A stretch of DNA of 64,000 nt from positions 74,802,028 to 74,866,027 of the forward strand of contig NC_088295.1 of the NCBI RefSeq assembly GCF_032854445.1, given 5' to 3'. Below, piece by piece: positions 51,087 to 64,000 of the stretch. The translations under genes were made by a program, and so were the position numbers. Origin of the DNA: Liolophura sinensis. Taxonomy: Eukaryota; Mollusca; Polyplacophora; Chitonida; Chitonidae. The notes below the pieces were generated by a model. The model worked only from the letters and a program-made list of their open reading frames with translations, did not search any database and had not been told where the DNA came from. The stretch's first letter is position 1; each line of letters begins with the position of its first letter.

Positions 51087-51246
51087 ATAACCAGCTGATT
51101 ATTCATTTTGCCATGGTTATAACCAGCTGATTATTTATATTGTTATGATTATAACCAGCTGATTATTTATATTGTTATGATTATAACCAGCTGATTATTT
51201 ATATTGTTATGATTATAACCAGCTGATTGTTCGTGTTGCCGTGATT
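51087..51246. repeat. 32-bp minisatellite related to the adjacent 29-bp array
   Basis: Five units at exact 32-bp spacing (51087, 51119, 51151, 51183, 51215) with core ATAACCAGCTGATTATTTAT plus ATTGTTATGATT. It shares the order TATGA-AnA-nnnCAGC/CCTG-TGATT-ATTT with the 29-bp units, suggesting one ancestral unit. Confidence 0.9.
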
Positions 51247-53999
51247 TTATCTTTCATTTTGTCAGGTTTATTTTATATCTTTCAATTATGCCTGTATATT
51301 GATTCCAAGTACAATGTTCAATTGTCTTGTTTACAATGTTCAGTTGTCTTGTTTCAATACCCCAAGATATCAGGACATTGTTATCTAAGGGGGGAGGGGG
51401 TGTTGATTTGTAATGGCGTTTTCCGCCCCTAACGTGGCGATGGATGCCATAACACATTGTTATCTAAGAATACTCAAGCAGTCTATATACATGTACTTGT
51501 GTGTCATTACGCTGTTAAAATGACATGCTAATCTCTTAGGAATGGGAAGTAGCTGGCATCTGAAGATATCCGATACCAATATAAATATATACGCTGATTT
51601 GTTAACCTGAACTTCTCCTGTCGGCTAACTTAGTGAATATGAAGAGAGGTGTCCGGGTATAAAATTTCATTGTCCTCGCATCAGTTTTCTGGAGTCTCAG
51701 TTACAGACTCCTGATTGTTGTGGAAGCAAGAACCAGGCATCTCTACAATCTGCCATTTAAGTATTGATTAACTGTGGTTTACCTCGGTTCCGTGTTCTGA
51801 ATATGAGTAATGGAGAGTTGTTGATGGTCAAGCACAATGCCAGAGAAACGTCGGATACAAGTCTGCTGCGGAAAGTAGATTAGTGCCCTTCTTTGCGCTG
51901 GTCATGATGAAAAACAAAAATCCACTTGAGTACTTTGAAAGCCCTGATGGGATAAGCTGTATGTTTTCTCAGGATAGGAATAAGCCAGTGCTGAAATTTC
52001 TGACATGCCGTGGGTAAACAATCGAAGTGAATTCAACCCGGTTGCCTGATCTTGTCCGGGAGATAACTGCGAAACATGTTCCCCACTGAGCTGTCTTCAC
52101 CTAAACACCTAACTGAACCTGAGCTACCTGACCTACACCTGCCTCATCTCTACCGTCGTCAGTCTGAACTTTTTGTACTAGCAGTACCGTTGTCTTCTTC
52201 ATTGATTTTCACTTAGCATATTCCCAGGAATCCAAAGAACACATGAAAAAATGTGACCTGGTTTTGCATTGAAATTAGTATTGTTTGACACAAAATATTT
52301 GTCACATGTAACAGTTTATCTAGTCTAATTATAAGTTTTTGCTTCTTCAAAGGTGACTAGGTCTGTATAGTAAGCCTGTGATACTTTTTAAAACTTGAAA
52401 ACCATTCCATACACTTGCTCACATGTGGAATTTCCAAAACCTTTAACCTACAGGTAGGATATTATTTTCTATGTGACTAAAATTGTATATATGTCTTTCT
52501 TTATTTGATATCATATATTTAGTTTCTATTTCTGTTTAATTAGCATGTATGTCAGTTCAGCACAATAAATTACGTTATTCTTAAATCACTGCCTTGCCAA
52601 ACATTGAACATGACATGTTGAGTCCTATAACCATTAAGAGCTGCCATGTTGGAGGTCAGCCTTTGCCTTTTTATGCTTCTTTCTGTGCATATCTCTCTCC
52701 TTGTTCTGATGAGAAACCCAATCTTGAAAGGTGGCTTCAAGTTTGACAGAACAATATTTTCTTTAAGTCAGAAGAAAACTAACAGCTATGTTATTTTGGC
52801 AGGAATCCTTGGTTGCACTTTTACCATATTCCACTTTGCCTTCTTCATCACAGATGATAAAAAATGGTATTCAGTAGAAATTTGTTTTTGGAAGACCTGA
52901 GGATTGTTGCTATGTCCATCTGTAAATATTGTAACATTCTGGTACATCTTCTTGGGTGGTAGCTTATAGCTGTCTAGACTAGCAGAGTTTATCTGTAATA
53001 TATACAGTTTAGAACTTATAAGCCTTCATGTTTATAATAGATAGTAAAACCTGTTAAAACTTCAACTCACCAAAGCCTGATGCATCTTCATTTTCTTGTT
53101 TCTTATATGCTCATGTGATACGAAGCCCACATAATTGTCTGTGGGAGAAAGAATAATGATGTGATTTAAAGACTAGATTTCATTCTGTTGTAAACAGTAG
53201 TATTTGGTTATGTTATGGCAGAACTAACTAAAACAAGGATGACCCAGCTGATAATGGTAACTTGTCTTATTGGTTTGTTTCTCTCTCTCTCTCTCCCTCC
53301 CTCTGTTTTCCTTACCTTTGTGATAAGTGCAAAACAGGATTTGTTTATTCTTTCACAGATCACATAATGAGATAAAATATATTTGTATTTATGATGAGAA
53401 ACTGCATATATTTTTGTACGCTTCCTCATTAGTTGTTGTTGTTGATAGGGTAGATCTTTGTGCATTACCAAGGCTCAGTTACTGCTGCTTTCAAACCGTG
53501 AAATAAAATCAGGAAACGTCATTTTATGGGAAAGTTGAGAAATGGGTTGTCTGATAGAAGCCTGCCTTCAGTACTAGAGTCAGAGGGACATGCAGGTCAA
53601 TTGTCAGATGCTCTTGACTCCAGTTGATGTCATTTCCTGGGCTTACCTCTGTATAATGCTGACTCTGTGTTATTATCATATCAGACAGCGATCGCAGTGC
53701 TATCTAATGGCATCTGTGATGAAGCTGTTATAATGTGACAAGATTGTGGTTTAGCACGTCAGGCTGTGCCTGCCTTGGCAGTTCTCCTCTGCCCCCACCA
53801 AACTACCGCAAAGGCTGTCAGGAGTCAGACTGGAGTGGATAGACAAATAGCTGTCAGAGATGACCTTTCCAAGACTTGCAAACTCTAACTGCTATCCTGG
53901 GGCTAAACTTGATGAGCTTGACAAATCCTACCCTGAAGAAACCCACCCCGATGCCAATATAACCAAAAGTGTAAGGGATGGAAATTGCGATTGCCACAT

Positions 54000-54640
54000 C
54001 TATGTAAGGGCATAGAAATTGTGGTCCATATATCCACACTTTCTGGACAACAAGTGTACTTTATTGTTGCTTTTATCTGCACCATCTGACCTACAGTTCC
54101 ATTGAAATATCTGATTGTCATATGGTGTTGGTATTTGTCTACATTTTCAGGACTATAGTTCCATACAGGCTGCTTATTGTAAGGCCATGGCAGTTATGGT
54201 CACTGCTTCTGCCTACACATTCAGGACTGTAGTTCCACTCAAATGGCTGAATGCAAGGCCATTCTGTACTGTGGTTCCACACGTCTTGCTGAATGTAAGG
54301 TTATGGCATTTATGGTCACTGCTTTTGCCTACACTTTCTGGATTATAGTTCCACTCAAATGGCTGAATTTAAGGGCATTCTGGACTATAGTTCCACTCGG
54401 ATGGCTGAATGTAAGGCCATTCTGGACTGGTTCCACACTTTTTGCTGAATGTAAGGTTATGGCATTTATGGTCACTGCTTTTGCCTACACTTTCTGGACT
54501 ATATATTTCATTGAAATATCTGAATGTGATGCTGTGGGAACTTTTGGGCTCTGCATTTATCTTCACTTTGCAGACTACAGTTCTACTGAAATATCCAAAA
54601 ATGATATGGCATGACATTATGGTTGCCGCAGTCCATTGAT
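54000..54640. repeat. Complex higher-order minisatellite
   Basis: Repeated words are ATGGTCACTGCTTTTGCCTA, CACTTTCTGGACTATAGTTC, CACTCAAATGGCTGAATG and TAAGGCCATTCTG. One long copy starting at 54301 recurs at 54457 (156 bp apart), and a 42-bp subunit is tandemly duplicated inside it. A 123-codon frame (54243-54614) reads through the array because the 42- and 156-bp periods are multiples of three. Confidence 0.85.
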
Positions 54641-56407
54641 ATATCTGAAAACCCTATTCTTGTCGATGTACAGCACTGTGCTTAAATGTAAAACTGTTAA
54701 CATGTGCTCTGGGATTGCAATGACGAGTCTTCTGCTACAACTTTGTTAATGCTACAATCCTTCAATGATTTACTAAGTAACCTTTCAGTATACTGATATT
54801 TTGTTAAATATGCACTGTGTATTGATGTGTTTGGAACATCACCTGTAAATGTAAAATAATAATATATAATAGACAGTCTATTCACATTTCCTGTTGTGGT
54901 AAAAATGAGAGGTGAGCATGCTAAATTGAAGATATACACGTATTAGGTTGAAAAACATCATGCAATTACAAGTACACCTATGCTAATGGCGGTTGATTTT
55001 ATTTTGGGGTAGAAGCTTCAAGTATTAGTCCGTTAGTGATAAAGTGCCATTAGTGCTGGGATTAGTGCTGGTGTGAGTTTCTCTTTAAATTACATAACAT
55101 GTGTACATAGGGCATTTGAGTGCTTATGCTTCTAAACACACAAACTGCTGGGTGTAGACATCCTACTGCATGGCAATTTTGACGGGGCATGCCCCTAATT
55201 TAAATGCGTAATACAAACCTGCTTCACAGTGTGAAAGAGTGGATTTATCAGCTCAGATTTCCGCAGTTAATTAACTTTTAATAATTCATGAAGGGATTAT
55301 GCAATAGTGTCACAGCAGGAATATCTCCCGATGGATGCAGTGATCTGTGTGCGCAAGAAAGTCGAGACACGAGTAAAGACTTGTTGATGGAAATAATCCC
55401 TTGTCAGCTGTGGCTAAAATCAGGGCAATGTTTTCCTGGGACACAGTAGCAAATCACTATATACAATGTAACATGTGAGAAGAGTTCTGCAAGGCAATAA
55501 TGTGGAAAGCTATCCTGTCTGTGTTTACACCACCTGAGAGCTTCACAGATAATGCCTTCAGGCTGTGCGCGAATGGATCCATTATCATGTGACTTTCATT
55601 ATATAATCCGTGTTCTTCACCTTTGCACCAGCAAAGTAAAGGATATTAAAGTTTTAAGCATTTGTTATGAATGAAAACATGGTGATTTAAAAGAACAGCA
55701 ATGGGCCTCTTAGAAGCATGTTTCTCTTGCCTGACACTGGTGTATATTTTGTCTGTTGGGGTTAAAGACAGAAGTAACTGTTACCTGGGTACATGAAGCT
55801 GGTTTGCATTAGCTATGATACCTTACAGGTGATGCAGTTCTATCACCTTCATCCCAGAGCTTTTCCGTAAAGCCTGGTCAGGGAAGTGTTGAAGTGCACA
55901 TGAGGAGTTAACCGAGCTGTTGAGCAGACAAATATCATGGATGCCGTCTTGAGACTGTAGGTATCCCTGCAGATTCACACCGACAAAACAAACAACTAGT
56001 AAACGCAGCTAATCTACAGACCATGTGCTCTCAATTTTGGTTATTTCTGAAGGGTGGAAACTAAAATAGGTGCTGTAGAAAGGTCAGGTTACCACAGCGC
56101 CCACTATTGTGCCCTTTGGGGTATGTTTCCAGCTGGTCACTATTTCAAAACCTTTATTTGTTGAAACCTTGTATTTTTTTTTTCCTTTCTTAATCTGTGT
56201 GCCAATCTTGATCAAGATTACTGCGTCACCATGGGAACCATTTGTTTTTTATTTGACCTATTTGTGACCAATTCTTTGTATGTTTGTGAATGCAGAGAGC
56301 TGCAGATGAAGTAGAGATGCATTTGCCGCATGGTTACTGATAAGTTCTCTGCATTACTTTCCACACCAACCACCATTACCACCCATCTCAACCAACACCA
56401 CCATGAC

Positions 56408-56421
56408 CCCACCCCGCCCCC
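56408..56421. repeat. C-rich tract near the end of intron 1
   Basis: CCCCACCCCGCCCC lies within a CAC/ACC-rich stretch (about 56366-56425), roughly 450 bp upstream of the 24-nt PCBP microexon. Confidence 0.8.
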
Positions 56422-56875
56422 AGAGGCTGTTGAACTTTGCTCCCTGGTTGGCCCCTTCCCCTTTCCACTCTATCTGATCAAGATGTGCAAGTCAAGGGTA
56501 TCTTATCATATTTCACTAAATATTTACTTTCCATAGGCCAAATCTCTTTTGTTTTGTTTATTATGGAAAACATCAAGATAAGAGGAAGAGAGTTTTCTGC
56601 TGAGGGATAGATTTCTGATTGTTTCACCTTTCTGTGAGTTATGCTTTCGAGATGCACCCCCATGGCTTGATAAGGAGACCTCTCAGGAAATGCAGGGATA
56701 CTCCAACATAACAAATCAAGATTATATTACAAACTTATAACTCTAACCTCTTATTGTCTTGTACATCAACACCATTGATCATACACAGTAAACCATGTTC
56801 CCTACTTTATTCAATTTAAATCAGCTTATCACCTATAATCTGATAACTTATTTTTACATTTTCTTCTTGTTTCAG

Positions 56876-56899
56876 GAGGTGGGTAGCATCATAGGCAAG
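56876..56899 (+). CDS. PCBP: PCBP coding exon 2: 24-nt microexon, KH1
   Basis: It encodes residues 37-44, EVGSIIGK, between an acceptor ending TTGTTTCAG and donor GTGAGC, phase 0 on both sides. It supplies the alpha-1 start of KH1 and the first two residues (Gly43, Lys44) of the GXXG loop that grips the nucleic-acid backbone; the other two come from the next exon. A tiny exon at this place agrees with what I recall of the vertebrate PCBP gene structure. Because it is in phase, skipping it would keep the frame but remove half the GXXG loop and should disable KH1. Confidence 0.93.
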
Positions 56900-57347
56900 G
56901 TGAGCTTTGTTTTATTCTATGTTTTATTCTTTACACTTGTTAAGCTTGCATTGCTGGTAATTTAGGTTTGTACATACATGTAATTACAACTGCTTCATTG
57001 TACTATCCAGCAATTCTCTTTAGGATTTGCATTCCACATTGTGTTAATTATCAAAGAAATATCGTAATTTCAGCAAAGATATTTTCCACAATGGTTATTT
57101 CTCTCCCTGTTTCTTCTAAAGCATCATTTAGGTGAGCTTTCCATTGGTCACAACATAGGCGCCTCAGATATTGTCCTTGGCAACATATGTACAGTGAAGA
57201 CGTACATCACCATAAGTAAATACGCTTGATGCATTGTTGCTAGAACTTTGTGAAACATGTCCCAGACAAAAAAGTGGTAATAAAGTGATAATACAACATG
57301 ATTCACAGTTGCATGAACTTATTGATGTTTTTCTTCTTACATTTCAG
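56900..57347 (+). other. PCBP: PCBP intron 2
   Basis: A 448-bp intron. At 57120-57140 it contains AGCATCATTT followed by AGGTGAGCTTT, which resembles the end of the microexon and its donor (see findings). Otherwise nothing is recognised. Confidence 0.85.
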
Positions 57348-57380
57348 AAAGGTGACAATATAAAGAGGTTCAGAGAAGAG
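57348..57380 (+). CDS. PCBP: PCBP coding exon 3: 33-nt exon, KH1
   Basis: It encodes residues 45-55, KGDNIKRFREE, between an acceptor ending TTACATTTCAG and donor GTGAGT, phase 0. It completes the GXXG loop (G43-K44-K45-G46) and forms the following helix of KH1. The sequence is close to the fly mub and vertebrate PCBP versions of this helix. Like the microexon it could be skipped in frame. Confidence 0.93.
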
Positions 57381-59398
57381 GTGAGTATTTGATGCTTTTG
57401 TCCCTGTTTCTTTCCTTTTGTAATGTTTTCTTCCATGAGCAGTCCAGACATTTTATTTCCTCTTATTTGTTGTTAGAGTATGAAGCAGTTTTGATGAGAG
57501 GCACCCATGCAAGTCCATGTTGTTGATAACAATTATACTTAGGCAATTTTTTTTTTTTTTACTATTAAAAAATATTTTACATAAAATCTGTTATTTTCAT
57601 TCAGAAGAACAGTGTAAACATATATTTATCAACCTTGTGTGAGGGTACATTTGAAAATTTTTTTCTTTTACGTATATATACATGCATACATACCTGTCCA
57701 GATATGTTAAGGAATAAGATGTAAACAATGTTCGTGTTTTAACAAACAGTGCTTTCACAACTGAGTGACTTTACCTCTCTGCAGGGGTAAGAAAATGAAA
57801 TTCTCAGAGAACTTGTTTATTTTTGTAATTGAATTATTGTGATGTAAAATATTAAAGAGAGACAAGTTGCGTTAGTGTGCAAGAAAAGCAATATCAGTAT
57901 CTCATTACCAAGGGATGTTACTCTGCCGTAGTATAAGCATAACTTAGAAATTCTGTATTACCGGTTTACTGAATCTGATAAAGGCCCAAATGTGGGTAGT
58001 GATCACTAGTGTCAGCAAAGTCATAGGCTGTTGCATTAAAGGACCATACACTGGGTATGTTTGCACAAACTGCAGCTACATGTGAGCATGGTACGCTGCA
58101 GAGGTAGGGGATCAATGTGCGTTAGCGACAGCTGTGAAGTCTTACTGAAGACGTTCCCCAGACACGATGTGTTACGCCAATACCGCCTTTAGCTGACTTA
58201 ATGATTTATCCACGCTGTCTGCTGTGAGACATCCTGTCATTTAAATTATCTGGAACACATTTCTGTCCCACAATGTTGATAAAATTGATTTCATTGCGTG
58301 AAGAGTTTGAAAAATCTTGTTAACTTGAGACTTAAGGGCTGTTGAATGTGAAGTTAAGATTGCCATGCTGTGTGCCTGTTACTGGTTCGTGCTTCTTCCA
58401 GTCCCACTATATGTATGTTAGTTAAATTCAAAATGAACAGAAAATGCACATAAATAAAATACATGCACAAAAAAATGTGAAGTCATGCTTTTATACAACT
58501 GCCTTGTAATACTATCCTAATACTCTTCGTCATAAAAGGAAATTCAGTTTTCAGGATAGGATTACTTGCCAGTATTCTGCACAAATCCAAGGCTTTGGGG
58601 ATCTTGAGTTTAAGGGTAAAAACAAGGAAAAGTGAAAATTGCCATTTGAGTTCTTTTGTCGAGATCCTGGGTTTGATTGAGCTGGTTGCCTAGATACAGA
58701 GTAGCGAGTCATGTCCTCCTAATCGCCACTATTGAAAGATTTCAGATGATAATTTTTTTTTAACAGTGGTAGATTTTATTATACCTCTGACTGAGACAGA
58801 TCATATTACCTGCAATCATGAGAATTTAATTTCTGAGTTAGTAACAATATTTTCACAAGAGGTTGGAATTATTCGCAATTTATTATAGTACTTCATATGA
58901 ACATGTCTCTTTTCCTGCATTCTGGATTTCCAATTTTTTTTTTATGAAGTCAAAGAAAATATGATAGTGCGGAATTCTTTAGTATTTGTATGTGTGACTG
59001 GATTTGTATATGTTTCACTTGTACTTCCAATAATGAGATTGCACACATATGGAACCTAGTTGTAAAGATCTGATCCTTGTATTGAAGAGGTTTGCACCAG
59101 TTTGACTGCCATGTAATTAACAGTTATAGGTGGATACTTGTGTCCTCAGTGACTGTTAGGTAATAATTGGGATCTGAGCCTATCTTAGGATATTATGTGA
59201 ACCTTACTTTGCTTCTTTGGCACTTGATTGTATAGGAACACCAGCTGCAGTCAGACATGCTAGCACGGTGAAATGTTGACAATTCCAGTCTTCACACCAA
59301 CTATATGATCCTAATTATACACAGGATGTATTTCTACATAGTCTGTGCATATTTTTCGTTGAAAATGTCTTACATAATTTACTTGTTTTTTTTTGCAG
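57381..59398 (+). other. PCBP: PCBP intron 3
   Basis: A 2.0-kb AT-rich intron with T-rich runs (57549-57560, 58751-58762) and a pyrimidine-rich acceptor ending TTTTTTGCAG. No repeat family or extra exon was recognised. Confidence 0.85.
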
Positions 59399-59515
59399 AG
59401 CGGTGCCAAAATAAACATATCAGATGGCTCGTGTCCCGAGAGGATAGTGACAATAACTGGCTCTGTAGATAACATTTACAAAGCGTTCACCATGATATGT
59501 ACTAAATTTGAAGAG
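59399..59515 (+). CDS. PCBP: PCBP coding exon 4: end of KH1
   Basis: It encodes residues 56-94, beginning SGAKINISDGSCPERIVTIT and ending FTMICTKFEE, with donor GTAAGT at 59516, phase 0. It provides the second and third strands and last helix of KH1. The SGAKINIS-DG-SCPERIV block is a hallmark of the PCBP family and separates it from other KH proteins such as NOVA or hnRNP K. The KFEE end is nearest to the PCBP3/mub type. The length (117 nt) agrees with what I recall for the matching vertebrate exon. Confidence 0.95.
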
Positions 59516-61970
<2,455 letters not shown>

Positions 61971-62190
61971 TGAAAATTTACAAATCCAGCATAATCAAAG
62001 TTTTAAAGTGAAATGTGTTATATGTTGAAGCTAAATGTATATTGGCCTACAGTCCATGAACTTTTTGTATGTGTGTAAATTCAGGTCATCTCTCTTTTTA
62101 TGCTGTGCAGCGTATGTTTGAGGCAAGTCATATTATATGTGAAATTTTGGAAGTGTCACATGCAGTCGTCTCGATGCTGAGTTTTATGTT

Positions 62191-62290
62191 CATTTATTTA
62201 TTGATTGGGGTTATACACCAAACTAAAAATGTTGTACGGCAGCAGTTAGGTTTTTTCAAAGGTAAAACCTGGGCATAGCCCAGCACCCTG
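62191..62290 (-). mobile_element. Possible SINE remnant, reverse orientation
   Basis: It starts CATTTATTTATTGATTGGGG, like the reversed tail of the family. ACGGCAGC and ACCTGGGCATAGCCCAG downstream weakly follow the SINE body. Heavily diverged. Confidence 0.3.
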
Positions 62291-62343
62291 TGCCATTATT
62301 CATGCAGCCCTCTTATGGTAAAGTATCTGCAGAACTAGTGAGA

Positions 62344-62364
62344 GATTGATTGATTGATTGATTT
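62344..62364. repeat. (GATT)n microsatellite
   Basis: About five GATT units. Confidence 0.9.
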
Positions 62365-62458
62365 GAGTGTGCAAACCTTTTTTTTCTTTTTGCAGTGGTC
62401 AAATTTGCTAGATTAGTTGATTTGAGTTGTTAAAGATTGTTGCTTTGAAGTGACTCTA

Positions 62459-62597
62459 CCAGAGATTGTTGGCAAAAAATCCATATTCGTTTTACATCAG
62501 AATATATATTCTGATATTTTGCATAAAGTATTCTAAAATAACATCGAAAATTGGATTATTGCATTTGCAGTGATTGAGTTTTGGCCAAAATCTCTGG
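62459..62597. mobile_element. Palindromic MITE with TA target-site duplication
   Basis: The left end CCAGAGATTGTTGGCAAAA and the right end TTTTGGCCAAAATCTCTGG are imperfect inverted complements, each flanked outside by TA (62457-62458 and 62598-62599). The total is 139 bp with no ORF. It includes the perfect 20-bp palindrome ATCAGAATATATATTCTGAT at 62496-62515. The TA flanks suggest a Tc1/mariner-like or similar non-autonomous element. Confidence 0.6.
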
Positions 62598-64000
62598 TAT
62601 AGTAACTTGAATGACAATTTCTAATGGATTGCAAATACGTGTATCATGTTCAGCCCTTCATGTGTGTAATTGAATAACTGACCTGAGAGGCATCACTGTG
62701 CACAATTTTACAACATCATCTCTGCCAGATGCAAGTGGTGTGTTGTATCTATTGGGAAAAATCATACACATTTCTGGGAATCTTTTTGTGTGGGATAAAA
62801 TGTCAAGAGATCATCAACGAGAAGTGATAAACACTGGGAGTTGTTGTGTTATAGCATACAGTACCATCTGGCTTCCTACACCAAGAGTGAGGTACTGGTT
62901 TAGTTTGCCTTGAAATGGCTGCTCAAGTGTCATATCAAACTTAATGGGAAACTTAGAAAGATGCCAAAAATCAGCATCGTGTTTTATGCTGTTTGTAGGA
63001 GGGGTTGTTTGCGTTTAAGCGAAGCGTAAACCTTGACTGGCGTTAAGAGATAGATTGCAGACGTGTTGTAAACGAACTGCCCCATTACCTGGCCAGAGTG
63101 CAATGTAACAATTATTGTCATCTGGGCAGAATGCTCACGATAAAACATAGGTCATGGAGTACGAGGTTCCTACGCTCTTGGATTCATTGAGAGTTGGAGG
63201 AAACCTAAGTCCCCCGTTTACAGTTAGGTGAAGCCATTAAATGTCAGATCACGACAAGATGCGTTAACGCGCTTGCGAAAGCATCATGGTAATTGTCTGT
63301 TCATCTTGCTTGAATTTCTGATCCTTTATAATTCTTATGCCATGTGTTGTTCAGAGATGGGTAAGATTGCTCTAGATCTTTTCTCCCAGCATGCTCTACA
63401 TACTTGTGACACACTTCTTGTCAAAGTCTCTTGAGTTCTGATAAACAGGTAAAAGAAACAGTTTGCATGGCTGAAACTAGTGCTTGTGCCGTTAACATTT
63501 ACACTTCACCTTTGTTTCTGTTTGTGTCCTCTTAAGGAATTAATTTCTCCAATGCACTGTAATTTTCCGACTGGCTTCCCACCGGATGATGAGAACGCAG
63601 TTCGGGTTAATCGCCCAGACTCAAAGGTTATCTGAGCTGAAAACTCTTGTAGGGAACGGCATCAGCGTGAAAATAACAATTACCAACCAAATTTGGCGAG
63701 AAATTGAAAACCAAGCCCTTGAAAGAAACCTTTGAACATAGTTGTGGAAATTGTGGAGTTGCGTTGTGCGGAAATATCGTAGCAACACCAGGTACTTGAG
63801 CCTGTCAGTTGCCATGGATAACGAAAGCTGAAGTGGTTGTTGTTCGGAAGTTAATTCAGTATGTGCCAAGTCAATGATGGGCAAAGCAGTTTCATCAGGA
63901 TATTGAGACGAAAATATTTGGCAGGGAACATTTTCCTCCTTATTAAAATTAATAACCTTTTAGTGTGCAAGAACTTTTTTGTGTTTGGAATTGTTTCTAA

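Larger units (their letters stand above)
42399..56875 (+). other. PCBP: PCBP intron 1 (14.5 kb)
   Basis: The intron runs from GTGAGT to an acceptor ending TTCTTGTTTCAG. It holds most of the tandem repeats of the locus: a 55-bp array at 47.3-47.9 kb, 29- and 32-bp arrays at 50.8-51.25 kb and a complex array at 54.0-54.64 kb. It also holds SINE copies at 46.98 and 50.32 kb, and C-rich tracts at 44.38, 50.19 and 56.41 kb. A less AT-rich, repeat-free patch at about 44.56-44.80 kb could be regulatory. No further coding exon was found. Confidence 0.8.

Noticed and set aside
56330-56536. 68-codon open frame before the microexon
   Set aside because: Low-complexity ACC/CAC-derived Thr/His/Pro residues with no KH similarity; it is intronic.
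62093-62278. Possible next PCBP exon after TTTTTATGCTGTGCAG
   Set aside because: The following frame does not resemble the expected Pro-rich linker (SPPKG/PYRPKP type), and part of the stretch is probably SINE-derived.

Overview
The window is nuclear DNA from an invertebrate animal. It is AT-rich and intron-rich, with 0.4-14 kb introns bounded by GT-AG sites, abundant microsatellites and minisatellites, and several copies of a dispersed tRNA-derived SINE whose body I associate with molluscs and related lophotrochozoans. There are no operons, CRISPR arrays, phage genes or intact transposase/reverse-transcriptase ORFs. Nearly all open frames longer than 60 codons look like chance.

Two genes are supported, both on the + strand. 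At the left edge, the last two coding exons of an unrecognised gene (1-107 and 661-697) end at a stop codon at 695-697, with a plausible poly(A) site at about 933-972. A long gene-poor stretch of about 31 kb follows. It holds simple repeats, a 32-bp minisatellite (22.0-22.3 kb), fold-back/MITE-like elements (25.4 and 28.3 kb), an old SINE copy (16.1 kb) and one possible non-coding first exon ending at 12635.

The rest of the window is the 5' half of a poly(rC)-binding protein gene (PCBP/hnRNP E/alphaCP family; Drosophila mub). Six coding exons give 177 codons covering KH1 and KH2: 42291-42398, 56876-56899 (a 24-nt microexon), 57348-57380 (33 nt), 59399-59515, 61139-61258 and 61746-61874. All internal junctions are phase 0. 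The linker, KH3 and 3' end lie beyond the right edge. Two alternative 5' ends are proposed. One is a short upstream coding exon at 32171-32192 that splices in phase to an acceptor at 42213. The other is a local GC-rich promoter/5' UTR at about 41.86-42.29 kb.

The 14.5-kb first main intron carries most of the minisatellites (47.3-47.9, 50.8-51.2 and 54.0-54.6 kb) and several C-rich tracts. The later introns hold more SINE copies, a short palindromic MITE (62.46-62.60 kb) and two short sequences that look like decayed duplicates of the 24-nt microexon. I found no new multi-gene system. The most interesting points are the predicted alternative N-terminus, the microexon relics and several undescribed fold-back or tandem-repeat elements.
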